A stretch of DNA of 64,000 nt, taken from the NCBI RefSeq assembly GCF_013283795.1, contig NZ_JABSOD010000003.1:248001-312000 (forward strand), given 5' to 3'. Below the pieces are notes generated by a model. It made no database searches, was not told the DNA's origin, and saw only the letters and a list, made by a program, of their open reading frames with translations. The position numbers were made by a program, and so were the translations under genes. Source of the stretch: Rheinheimera lutimaris (GTDB lineage Bacteria; Pseudomonadota; Gammaproteobacteria; Enterobacterales; Alteromonadaceae). Numbering within the stretch: the first letter of the stretch is position 1; each line of letters opens with the position of its first letter. Below, one piece after another: positions 14,723 to 22,980 of the stretch.

Positions 14723-17545
14723 TTAAACCAACAGCGGTTTCAGGTAATGCCCGGTATAAGACTTTTCACACGCGGCTACCTGCTCCGGTGTGCCGGCGAT
14801 AAGAATTTCACCGCCGCCGCTGCCGCCTTCGGGGCCTAAGTCGATGATCCAGTCCGCGGTTTTAATCACGTCCAGGTTATGCTCGATAACGACGATACTG
14901 TTGCCATGGTCACGTAAGCGGTGCAGTACGTTCAGCAATTGCTGAATATCGTAAAAGTGCAGGCCGGTGGTGGGCTCGTCCAGAATATACAGCGTTTTGC
15001 CGGTGTCACGTTTGCTTAGCTCGCGCGCCAGTTTTACCCGTTGGGCTTCACCGCCGGACAAGGTGGTGGCTGACTGCCCCAGTTTGATATAACTCAGGCC
15101 AACATCCAGCAGGGTTTGCAGCTTGCGGTTTATCGCAGGTATGGCTTCAAAGTAAGCCAGCGCGTCTTCCACTGTCATATCCAGCACTTCATGGATATTC
15201 TTGCCTTTGTATTTAATCTCCAGCGTTTCGCGGTTGTAGCGCTTGCCCTTACAGACATCGCACGGCACATAGACGTCGGGTAAAAAGTGCATTTCTACTT
15301 TAATTACACCATCGCCCTGACAGGCTTCGCAGCGCCCGCCTTTAACGTTAAAGCTAAAGCGGCCAACCTGATAACCGCGTGAACGTGCTTCCTGGGTACC
15401 GGCAAATAACTCGCGCACCGCAGTAAAAATACCGGTGTATGTGGCGGCATTAGAGCGCGGCGTGCGGCCGATTGGGCTTTGATCAATGTCGATGACCTTA
15501 TCAAAGTGCTGCATACCTTTTATTTCGCGGTGTGGTGCCGGGTCGTCGCCCTCGCCTTTGTTTAGCACGCGGTGCGCCACCCGAAACAAGGTATCATTAA
15601 TTAAGGTGGATTTACCCGAGCCGGACACCCCGGTAATACAGGTCATTAAACCAAACGGAATAGCGACATCGACATTTTTCAGGTTATTGCCGCTGGCGCC
15701 TAAAACCTCAAGCCATTTTTTGCCCGGCTTATGGCGTTTTTGCGGAACTTCAATTTTACGGCTGCCGCATAAATACTGGCCGGTTAAGGAGTCCGGCGCG
15801 GCCATTACCTGCTCAAGGGTACCTTGGGCGACAATATTACCGCCGTGTACGCCGGCGCCCGGGCCTATATCGATAATATGATCGGCCATGCGCACGGCGT
15901 CTTCATCGTGCTCTACTACGATCACGGTATTGCCCAAGTCGCGCAGGTGCGTAAGGGTGCCAAGCAGGCGGTCGTTATCGCGCTGGTGCAAGCCAATAGA
16001 GGGTTCATCCAGCACGTACATAACGCCAACCAAGCCGGCGCCTATCTGGCTGGCTAAACGGATGCGCTGGGCTTCACCACCTGATAAAGTTTCGGCACTG
16101 CGCGATAAATTCAGGTAGTTCAGGCCAACGTTAACCAAAAAGCTTAAACGGTCCTGAATTTCTTTTAACACTTTTTCGGCGATTTGCGCGCGCTGGCCGG
16201 TTAATGCCAACTGCTGGAAAAACGCCATACAATCGCCAATCGACAGCTCGACAATTTGTGGCAGGTTAGTCTGGCCGATAAATACATGCCTGGCTTCTTC
16301 GCGCAAGCGGGTACCGTTACAGCTGGGGCAGGATTGATGCGCCAGATATTTGCTTAACTCTTCGCGCACCGAATTTGACTCCGTTTCGCGATAGCGCCGC
16401 TCCATATTCGGCAAAATGCCTTCAAACGGGTGGCTGCGTTGCACGATATCGCCACGATCGTTGAGGTATTTGAAATCAATTACCGTATGGCCGCTGCCGC
16501 GTAAAATTGCGTCCTGTTGCTTTTTCGTCAGGCTGTTAAAGGGTACATCCAAGGCAAAACCGTAGTGCTCGGCCAGTGATTTTAACATCTGAAAGTAATA
16601 GAAATTACGCTTATCCCAGCCGCGTATCGCCCCGCCGGCCAGGCTTAGCTCGTCACTAACAATGACCTTATTCGGGTCAAAATACTGTTTTACCCCTAAG
16701 CCATCACAGCTGGGGCAGGCGCCGGCCGGGTTGTTAAACGAAAACAATCGCGGTTCCAGCTCGACCATCGAATAACCACAGCTGGGGCAGGCGAAATTGG
16801 CTGAGAACACCAGTTCGGCCGCGTCGGGCTCGTCCATCAACGCTACCTTGGCCACACCACCGGATAAACTCAGCGCCGTTTCAAACGATTCGGCCAGCCG
16901 GGTTTTAACATCGTCGCGCACTTTAATCCGGTCTATCACTACTTCAATGGTGTGTTTTTTGTGTAAGTCGAGCGTTGGCGGGTCGGATAAATCACAGACT
17001 TCACCATCAATACGGGCACGGATATAACCCTGCGCGGCCAGGGTTTCCAGTGTTTTAACGTGCTCGCCTTTGCGCTCCTGCACCACCGGCGCCAGCACCA
17101 TTAATTTGGTGCCCTCGGGGAAGGCGGTGACTTTATCCACCATTTCGCTGATGGTTTGTGCCGCCAGCGGTAAATCATGGGTTGGGCAGCGTGGCTCACC
17201 TACCCGGGCAAACAGCAGGCGCAGGTAATCATAAATCTCAGTAATGGTACCGACAGTTGAGCGCGGGTTATGCGAGGTTGACTTTTGCTCAATAGAAATT
17301 GCCGGTGATAAGCCTTCGATATGATCGACATCGGGCTTTTCCATCAAACTTAAAAACTGCCGCGCATAAGCCGATAACGATTCGACATAGCGGCGCTGGC
17401 CTTCGGCGTACAGCGTATCAAACGCCAGTGACGACTTGCCGGAGCCGGATAAACCGGTAATAACAATTAACTTATCGCGCGGTATAGTTAGCGAGATGTT
17501 TTTCAGGTTGTGGGTACGGGCACCACGGATATCAATTTTGTCCAT
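14723..17545 (-). CDS. uvrA: UvrABC excision nuclease subunit A
   Basis: 940 residues, full length for UvrA, the damage-sensing ATPase of nucleotide excision repair. The first Walker A box (GLSGSGKS) is at residues 31-38 and a second (GVSGSGKST) lies in the C-terminal half. Two ABC signature segments ([12 protein letters not shown] and [12 protein letters not shown]) are present. Zinc-binding cysteine pairs are seen at CPSCGY...CPSCDG and CEACQG...CDVCKG. It starts at ATG 17545. A LexA-like box lies about 80 bases upstream, fitting SOS control. The uvrA / MFS / ssb order is familiar from Shewanella-like genomes. Confidence 0.98.
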   Translation of the reverse strand: MDKIDIRGARTHNLKNISLTIPRDKLIVITGLSGSGKSSLAFDTLYAEGQRRYVESLSAYARQFLSLMEKPDVDHIEGLSPAISIEQKSTSHNPRSTVGTITEIYDYLRLLFARVGEPRCPTHDLPLAAQTISEMVDKVTAFPEGTKLMVLAPVVQERKGEHVKTLETLAAQGYIRARIDGEVCDLSDPPTLDLHKKHTIEVVIDRIKVRDDVKTRLAESFETALSLSGGVAKVALMDEPDAAELVFSANFACPSCGYSMVELEPRLFSFNNPAGACPSCDGLGVKQYFDPNKVIVSDELSLAGGAIRGWDKRNFYYFQMLKSLAEHYGFALDVPFNSLTKKQQDAILRGSGHTVIDFKYLNDRGDIVQRSHPFEGILPNMERRYRETESNSVREELSKYLAHQSCPSCNGTRLREEARHVFIGQTNLPQIVELSIGDCMAFFQQLALTGQRAQIAEKVLKEIQDRLSFLVNVGLNYLNLSRSAETLSGGEAQRIRLASQIGAGLVGVMYVLDEPSIGLHQRDNDRLLGTLTHLRDLGNTVIVVEHDEDAVRMADHIIDIGPGAGVHGGNIVAQGTLEQVMAAPDSLTGQYLCGSRKIEVPQKRHKPGKKWLEVLGASGNNLKNVDVAIPFGLMTCITGVSGSGKSTLINDTLFRVAHRVLNKGEGDDPAPHREIKGMQHFDKVIDIDQSPIGRTPRSNAATYTGIFTAVRELFAGTQEARSRGYQVGRFSFNVKGGRCEACQGDGVIKVEMHFLPDVYVPCDVCKGKRYNRETLEIKYKGKNIHEVLDMTVEDALAYFEAIPAINRKLQTLLDVGLSYIKLGQSATTLSGGEAQRVKLARELSKRDTGKTLYILDEPTTGLHFYDIQQLLNVLHRLRDHGNSIVVIEHNLDVIKTADWIIDLGPEGGSGGGEILIAGTPEQVAACEKSYTGHYLKPLLV

Positions 17546-17626
17546 TATTACTCCAGCTTAATCGCGCCTGTGCTTACGTGCTGAGCCTGCTTTTGGTTTC
17601 ACATACTCAGCGTGGGCTGCATGAAA

Positions 17627-17642
17627 CTGTAAAAATATACAC
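17627..17642. promoter_or_regulatory. Candidate LexA (SOS) box between uvrA and the MFS gene
   Basis: CTGTAAAAATATACAC matches the LexA consensus CTGT-N8-ACAG at seven of eight fixed positions, and its centre is A/T only. It lies 82 bases upstream of the uvrA start. Confidence 0.5.
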
Positions 17643-17732
17643 TAGTTTTATTTTTGACGATACACCAGGCTCTTATCCCTGTGTCCTTTGTGCTACACTG
17701 GCGCGCTTATTTCGGCGGTTAATTCTTATTCG

Positions 17733-19085
17733 ATGCATCAACTGAATTCTTTAGAAAAACGTACAGCTGTGGCGCTGGCGCTGGTGTTTTCCAGCCGTAT
17801 GCTGGGCTTATTTATGTTGCTGCCGGTGTTTGCTTTGTATGGCACTGAGCTCGATGGCTTTTCGCCGCTATGGATTGGTGTGGCCATTGGTGCCTATGGT
17901 TTAACCCAGGCCATTTTGCAAATTCCGCTGGGCTGGTTATCCGACCGTATTGGCCGGCATAAAGTGATGCTGGGCGGGCTGGCGCTGTTTGCGCTGGGCT
18001 CGGTAGTGGCGGCACTGGCCGACTCGGTGTATATGGTTACACTGGGCCGTATTTTACAGGGCGCCGGCGCTATTGCCGGGGCTATTTTAGCCTTAGCGGC
18101 CGATTTAACCCGTGAAGAACAACGACCGAAAGTGATGGCGATTATCGGCGCCAGTATCGGCTTAAGTTTTGCTGCGGCTATGGTGCTGGGGCCCTTGTTG
18201 GCAAAATGGGCCGGGCTGAGCGGCGTATTTTGGTTCACCGCCGTATTGGCCTGTTGCGCTATGCTGCTGGTGGCGTTTTTACTGCCTAAAAGCGTAAACA
18301 AAGCGCCGATGGCCGAAACCCTGGCGCTGCCGCAAAGCCTGGGCGCTATGCTAAAACACCGCCAACTGCTGCAACTGGATGCCGGTGTACTGCTGCTGCA
18401 CTTAATGCTGACCGCCATGTTTGTTGCACTGCCGACCCTACTGCAAAATTATGGCCTGGTATCGGTAAAACATTGGCAGTTTTATCTGCCGCTGTTGCTG
18501 GGTTCTTTTGTGCTGATGGTGCCAATGATGATTATCGCTATGCGTAAAGCGCAGGAAAAAGGCTTTTTTCTGCTGGCGATTAGTTTATTAATCAGCGCTA
18601 TGTTGCTTATTGTTGTACTGCCTGGTTTTTGGCCGTTAACCGCAGCCTTATTGCTGTTTTTTATCGGCTTTAACTTTCTGGAAGCCAGTTTGCCGGCACT
18701 GGTGTCACGTATAGCACCGGCCGGTCAGCGTGGTAGTGCCATGGGCATTTACTCCAGCAGCCAGTTTTTCGGTGCCTTTGTCGGCGGAGTGCTCGGTGGC
18801 GCTCTGGTGCAACAGTTTGGCTATGCGGTCCTCTTTGCAATGTTGGCTGTGCTGGGGTTATGTTGGTTTGCAATGGCGACTCAGCTGCAGTTGCCACAGC
18901 GGGCGCAGCGTCTGACGTTGGCAATGGCTGCGCTTACGGAACAACAAGCCGGCGCACTGGCAGCAAAACTGGCAACTTGTCGTGGGGTGCAGGAAGTTAC
19001 CCTGGTGCCGGCAGAGCGGCGCTGTTATCTGAAAGTTGCTCCGCAGGATTATGACGAGCAAGCCATTAAACAACTGTTGCTATAG
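17733..19085 (+). CDS. YajR-like MFS transporter
   Basis: 450 residues from ATG 17733, chosen because MHQLNSLEKRTAVALALVFS aligns with the YajR start. Twelve predicted membrane helices are present, with the MFS loop motif LSDRIGRHK after helix 2. After the last helix a ~60-residue soluble domain (roughly LTEQQAGALAAKL to the end) matches the YAM ferredoxin-like domain that marks YajR proteins. It is probably a drug or metabolite:proton antiporter of the inner membrane; the substrate is unknown. It lies divergent from uvrA. Confidence 0.85.
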   Translation: MHQLNSLEKRTAVALALVFSSRMLGLFMLLPVFALYGTELDGFSPLWIGVAIGAYGLTQAILQIPLGWLSDRIGRHKVMLGGLALFALGSVVAALADSVYMVTLGRILQGAGAIAGAILALAADLTREEQRPKVMAIIGASIGLSFAAAMVLGPLLAKWAGLSGVFWFTAVLACCAMLLVAFLLPKSVNKAPMAETLALPQSLGAMLKHRQLLQLDAGVLLLHLMLTAMFVALPTLLQNYGLVSVKHWQFYLPLLLGSFVLMVPMMIIAMRKAQEKGFFLLAISLLISAMLLIVVLPGFWPLTAALLLFFIGFNFLEASLPALVSRIAPAGQRGSAMGIYSSSQFFGAFVGGVLGGALVQQFGYAVLFAMLAVLGLCWFAMATQLQLPQRAQRLTLAMAALTEQQAGALAAKLATCRGVQEVTLVPAERRCYLKVAPQDYDEQAIKQLLL

Positions 19086-19237
19086 CTTTGCCGCCGTCTG
19101 TTAATTTTACATCTTAGCGCAGCTTAGGGATAAGCCGCGCGATAACCATCTGATAAATGTTAACAAAAAAAATTGGCCTGTTTAATGCTAATTATGCGTT
19201 GCACAAGCAAATATCAGCTGGAACAAGGAAGGACTCT

Positions 19238-20083
19238 ATGAAATATCAACCTAAAAATCTGCTGCTGGCAATCGCAGCAACTGCAGTGCTCTGCAGCACG
19301 TCAGCTCTAGCCGCACCTATACTGTCGTTCGATTTTGAAACTTCAGGCGGTTTCTATTTTGGCAGTGCCGATGGTAGCGGTAGTTACGGCACCTGCAGTA
19401 ATGGTGGCCCTGCAGCTTGCGATTTGACCCTGAGTAATCCGGACACAGTGAGTAATCCCGGTGGTTTTCAAACCTACAATACCGTGTCCTGGGGTTTTCC
19501 GCATAGCTCAAGCAGTACCGGCGACCAAAGTAGTTTGTCGGTAGCGCACCGTGCGGACAGCATTACCACCGATGGTACCTGGTTTACCATTGATGAGTTT
19601 ATCCACACCAATAATATCTTAAACGCCGGCGCCAGTATGACCAGCATAGGTGTGTATGGCTTGTTTGAACTGGTAGGTGGTATTTACGATTTGGGTTCAG
19701 AATATCCATTGCAGTTTACTGAAACCACCAATGCAGACCCTTGCGTGCCCGGCACACCGGGTTCGATTGAAGACCCCGTATGTCCGGATTTCTATCTGAC
19801 TTTACCGCTTACCGGGTCAGACAGCTTTATTATTGGTGACTACGAATACTTTATTTCCTTCCGCTTCCTGGCAGGTCCCGGCGCTGTGGTGGATGAAGTA
19901 GAGATTGACGGCACTAATTTTGCCCGCATCTGGACGTCAGAAGGTAACCCCGGTGTCAGTACTATCTTCACCGAGGCCAGTATCAGTTACCGCCAGATCC
20001 CCACTGACGTGCCGGCACCGGCAACCTTAGCCTTGTTTGGTTTATCCCTGCTTGGCCTGCGGTTATTTAAACGGCGTAGTTAA
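19238..20083 (+). CDS. PEP-CTERM sorting domain protein
   Basis: 281 residues from ATG 19238, preceded by AAGGAAGGA; an earlier ATG at 19157 would bury the signal peptide. Residues 1-25 form a signal peptide ending SALAA. The mature part is beta-rich and acidic, with paired Cys residues (GTCSNGGPAACD, DPCVPG, DPVCPD). The tail is VPAPATLALFGLSLLGLR followed by basic residues, a PEP-CTERM variant with P-A-P in place of P-E-P. Such proteins are cut and anchored by exosortase/EpsH systems and often join extracellular matrix. No exosortase gene is in the window. Confidence 0.85.
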   Translation: MKYQPKNLLLAIAATAVLCSTSALAAPILSFDFETSGGFYFGSADGSGSYGTCSNGGPAACDLTLSNPDTVSNPGGFQTYNTVSWGFPHSSSSTGDQSSLSVAHRADSITTDGTWFTIDEFIHTNNILNAGASMTSIGVYGLFELVGGIYDLGSEYPLQFTETTNADPCVPGTPGSIEDPVCPDFYLTLPLTGSDSFIIGDYEYFISFRFLAGPGAVVDEVEIDGTNFARIWTSEGNPGVSTIFTEASISYRQIPTDVPAPATLALFGLSLLGLRLFKRRS

Positions 20084-20102
20084 CTTTAACATAGCTAATA
20101 CC

Positions 20103-20134
20103 GGAGACAGCCACAGTGCTGTCTCTGCTTTTTT
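20103..20134 (+). terminator. Rho-independent terminator of the PEP-CTERM gene
   Basis: GGAGACAGC / CACAGT / GCTGTCTCT pairs over 9 bp (one G-T) and is followed by GC then six T. Confidence 0.85.
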
Positions 20135-20151
20135 GCGGCATTCAACCGTGG

Positions 20152-20178
20152 TTGATTGGCGGTTTACCGTGTTATACT
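20152..20178 (+). promoter_or_regulatory. Probable ssb promoter
   Basis: A good -10 box TATACT (20173-20178) lies 80 bases before the ssb ATG. The best -35, TTGATT (20152-20157), is only 15 bases away, so the -35 assignment is weak. I see no LexA box here. Confidence 0.35.
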
Positions 20179-20258
20179 CTGTGCCATTACCGTATTAGAT
20201 CCTGATATTGACGCCTCCGGCCCGCCGTTGTCGATATCTATACAAATGGAGAGCTCGC

Positions 20259-20873
20259 ATGGCGCGTGGAATTAATAAAGTTATTTTGATTGGGAACCTG
20301 GGTACCGACCCGGAAGTGCGTTATATGCCACAAGGCGGCGCAGTAGCTAATTTAACCGTAGCAACCTCAGAAAGCTGGACCGACAAAGCCACTAACGAGA
20401 AGAAAGAGCAAACCGAATGGCACCGCGTGGTAATTTATCAGCGTTTAGCCGAAATTGCCGGTGAGTACCTGCGTAAAGGCAGCAAAGTTTATATTGAAGG
20501 CAAGCTGAAAACCCGTAAGTGGCAGGACAAAGACGGTGTAGAACGCTACACCACTGAAATTATCGCCAACGAACTGCAAATGTTAGATGGCCGTGGTGAT
20601 GGTCAGCAACAAGGTAGCGGTATGGGTGGCGGCCAGCAAGGCGGCTACCAAAAACCAGCCCAACAACAGCAGGGTGGTTATCAGCAACCGGCCCAGCAAG
20701 CAGCCCCTGCCTATCAGCAGCCACAGCAAGGTGGTTACCAGCAGGCAGCACCACAGCAGCAGGGCGGTTACCAAAAGCCGGCTCAACCACAAGGTGGTTA
20801 TCAGCAACCGGCGCAGCAACAACGCGCGCCGATGGAACCACCAATCGACTTTGATGACGATATCCCGTTCTAA
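20259..20873 (+). CDS. ssb: Single-stranded DNA-binding protein
   Basis: 204 residues from ATG 20259, which follows GGAGAG and gives the family start [15 protein letters not shown]. The OB fold covers residues 1-~110. A long Gln/Gly/Tyr/Pro-rich linker (about 112-190) carries six to seven imperfect GGYQ(K/Q)PAQ repeats. The acidic tip DFDDDIPF, which docks partner repair and replication proteins, is intact. SSB coats single-stranded DNA in replication and repair. The linker is longer and more regular than that of E. coli SSB (178 residues). Confidence 0.98.
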   Translation: MARGINKVILIGNLGTDPEVRYMPQGGAVANLTVATSESWTDKATNEKKEQTEWHRVVIYQRLAEIAGEYLRKGSKVYIEGKLKTRKWQDKDGVERYTTEIIANELQMLDGRGDGQQQGSGMGGGQQGGYQKPAQQQQGGYQQPAQQAAPAYQQPQQGGYQQAAPQQQGGYQKPAQPQGGYQQPAQQQRAPMEPPIDFDDDIPF

Positions 20874-20900
20874 GCAAAGCGTTGTTTAGTAATGATTGAT

Positions 20901-20930
20901 AAAAAAGCTCTGTTTTTACAGGGCTTTTTT
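20901..20930 (+). terminator. Rho-independent terminator of ssb
   Basis: AAAAAAGCTCTG / TTTTTA / CAGGGCTTTTTT: the core stem AGCTCTG/CAGGGCT extends into an A-tract paired to a T-tract, so it may work in both directions. Confidence 0.85.
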
Positions 20931-20955
20931 ATTACCAATTAGCTATCCCTTGAAA

Positions 20956-21030
20956 CCGCTACAGTTAATCCCCACTACTGCTACAGTTGTATACCATTTG
21001 GTATGAAATTGGCGTTTTACGCTGTAGCGG
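20956..21030 (+). promoter_or_regulatory. Cluster of short repeats upstream of the luciferase-like gene
   Basis: Within 75 bases there are CCGCTACAG (20956-20964), a direct repeat GCTACAG (20980-20986), the inverted copy CTGTAGCGG (21022-21030) and, in the middle, a perfect 6-2-6 palindrome ATACCA-TT-TGGTAT (20991-21004). The last copy reaches the ribosome-binding site. This looks like a compact operator region; the regulator is unknown. Confidence 0.4.
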
Positions 21031-21037
21031 AGCCCTG

Positions 21038-22024
21038 ATGATCCCTTTATCCATTTTAGATTTAGCCCCGGTGTCGGCCGGCAGCACGGTTGCCGACAGT
21101 TTTGCCGCCAGCAAAGCCTTGGCACAAGATGCCGACTCGCTCGGTTACCAGCGCTATTGGTTGGCCGAGCACCACAATATGCCGGGTATTGCCAGTGCAG
21201 CTACACCGTTGCTGATAAGCCACCTGGCCGCTGCCACCTCGCGCATTCGTTTAGGTGCCGGCGGCATTATGTTGCCAAACCATTCGCCGTTGGTTATCGC
21301 AGAGCAATTCGGCACTTTGGCAACCTTATACCCTAACCGTATCGACTTAGGTTTGGGCCGTGCGCCCGGTAGTGATCAGGCCACAGCGCGGGCGTTACGC
21401 CGGCATAAAGTAGAAACCGAAGCACAGTTCCCGGCCGATATCGCCGAACTGCAACAGTACTTTGCTGCCGCCAGGCCGGATCAGTTGGTGCAGGCTGTGC
21501 CGGGGCAAGGACTGAATGTGCCGCTGTGGATCCTGGGGTCGAGCCTGTACGGTGCCCAATTGGCGGCGCAGCTCGGTCTGCCCTATGCATTCGCCTCACA
21601 TTTTGCTCCGGGTATGATGCAGCAGGCCGCTGCGTTATATCGTCAGCAATTTAAGCCGTCAGCACAGTTAGACAAACCTTATCTGATGCTGGCATTAAAC
21701 GTATTTGCTGCAGATAACACAGTAGAAGCCAAACGGCTGTTTAGCTCGCTGCAACAGCAGTTTGTTAACCTTGCGCGCGGCACACCCGGTTTGCTGCCGG
21801 CTCCGGTAGACAGCATGGACAGCATCTGGCAGCCGCATGAAAAAGCCTATGTAAATACCGCCCTGGCATGCTCCGTAGTGGGTGATGCCGCCGTGGTAAA
21901 ACAAGGCATTACCGATTTTATTGCTCAGCATAAGCCGGACGAGCTGATGCTGACCAGTATGATGCATGATCCGAAAGCCCGACAACACAGCTACCGGTTA
22001 GCGGCAGAGCTTATTGGCAGCTAA
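21038..22024 (+). CDS. LLM-class flavin-dependent oxidoreductase (MsnO8/YhbW type)
   Basis: 328 residues from ATG 21038 (GGAG upstream). It is a TIM-barrel luciferase-like monooxygenase using FMN, with [18 protein letters not shown] and [22 protein letters not shown] and the phosphate-contact region [11 protein letters not shown]. The substrate is not known. It is cytoplasmic. Its last 14 bases overlap the end of the convergent transaldolase gene. Confidence 0.9.
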   Translation: MIPLSILDLAPVSAGSTVADSFAASKALAQDADSLGYQRYWLAEHHNMPGIASAATPLLISHLAAATSRIRLGAGGIMLPNHSPLVIAEQFGTLATLYPNRIDLGLGRAPGSDQATARALRRHKVETEAQFPADIAELQQYFAAARPDQLVQAVPGQGLNVPLWILGSSLYGAQLAAQLGLPYAFASHFAPGMMQQAAALYRQQFKPSAQLDKPYLMLALNVFAADNTVEAKRLFSSLQQQFVNLARGTPGLLPAPVDSMDSIWQPHEKAYVNTALACSVVGDAAVVKQGITDFIAQHKPDELMLTSMMHDPKARQHSYRLAAELIGS

Positions 22025-22949
22025 TACTGCTAAGCAACTGCGCCAGTTTGCGCTGATCAGCAGCGAATTGGCGGATGCCCCCTGCCAGTTTGTCACTGAC
22101 CATGGCGTCTTCATTTAGTTGCCATAAAAAGTCCGCTTCGCCAAGCGCCGCTGGAGTGTTTACTGCCCGGGTTGCTGGTTTTTGCAGGGCCGGGGGCAAC
22201 GGCGCGGTGTCTGCCGCCAGTTGTTGTAACAGGTTTGGGGCTATAGTCAGCAGATCGCAACCAGCCAGTTGACGAATTTGCTCAACATTACGAAAGCTGG
22301 CGGCCATTACCACAGTAGCAATGCCGTGTTGTTTGTAATACTGATAAATGCGTTTGACAGACTGCACGCCGGGGTCGTTTTCGCCGCTAAAATCCTGCTC
22401 CGGCTGCTGTTGTTTATACCAGTCGAGAATGCGGCCGACAAAGGGTGAAATCAGCGTGACGCCGGCGTCGGCACAGGCCTTGGCCTGGGTAAGGCTAAAC
22501 AATAGCGTCAGGTTGCAGTGAATCCCTTGCTGCTCTAACTGCGCAGCCGCCCGGATCCCCTGCCAGGTGGCTGCCAGCTTAATCAGTACCCGCTCCGCTG
22601 GTACACCTGCCGCCTGATAGCGCTCGATAATACGCAGCGCACTGTCGACACTGGCGGCAGTATTAAAAGATAAATGCGCATCTATTTCAGTGGAAACCCG
22701 GCCCGGGATGTGGCGCAAAATCTCAGCGCCGACATTCACTGTCACCTGCTCGCAGGCGGCGCTGATGTCACTGCGATGCTGTTGCAGCGCGTTAACGAGC
22801 AGATGCTGATATTGCGGCTGCATACCGGCTTGTAAAATCAGCGATGGGTTAGTGGTGGCGTCTGTCGGTTGCAGTTGCCGCACGGCGTCAATATCGCCGC
22901 TGTCGGCTACCACCACTGTCAGCTGCCGTAGTTGTTCAAGTTGGTTCAT
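22011..22949 (-). CDS. tal: Transaldolase
   Basis: 312 residues. It transfers a three-carbon dihydroxyacetone unit between sugar phosphates in the non-oxidative pentose phosphate pathway. The Schiff-base lysine is K124 in [11 protein letters not shown], and the N-terminal [10 protein letters not shown] and central CNLTLLFS motifs are conserved. Last gene of the GH43-GH115-tal reverse-strand group, 31 bases after GH115 with AGGAA before its ATG. Its place in a xylan operon fits the need to feed xylulose-5-phosphate carbon into glycolysis. Confidence 0.96.
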   Translation of the reverse strand: MNQLEQLRQLTVVVADSGDIDAVRQLQPTDATTNPSLILQAGMQPQYQHLLVNALQQHRSDISAACEQVTVNVGAEILRHIPGRVSTEIDAHLSFNTAASVDSALRIIERYQAAGVPAERVLIKLAATWQGIRAAAQLEQQGIHCNLTLLFSLTQAKACADAGVTLISPFVGRILDWYKQQQPEQDFSGENDPGVQSVKRIYQYYKQHGIATVVMAASFRNVEQIRQLAGCDLLTIAPNLLQQLAADTAPLPPALQKPATRAVNTPAALGEADFLWQLNEDAMVSDKLAGGIRQFAADQRKLAQLLSSISCQ

Positions 22950-22980
22950 CTGTGTTGTTCCTGTGTTATTCGGTTGGGCA

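Noticed and set aside
20600-20840. Regular DNA repeats as a possible CRISPR or satellite array
   Set aside because: The repeats are in frame and encode the Gly/Gln/Tyr linker of SSB; there are no unique spacers.
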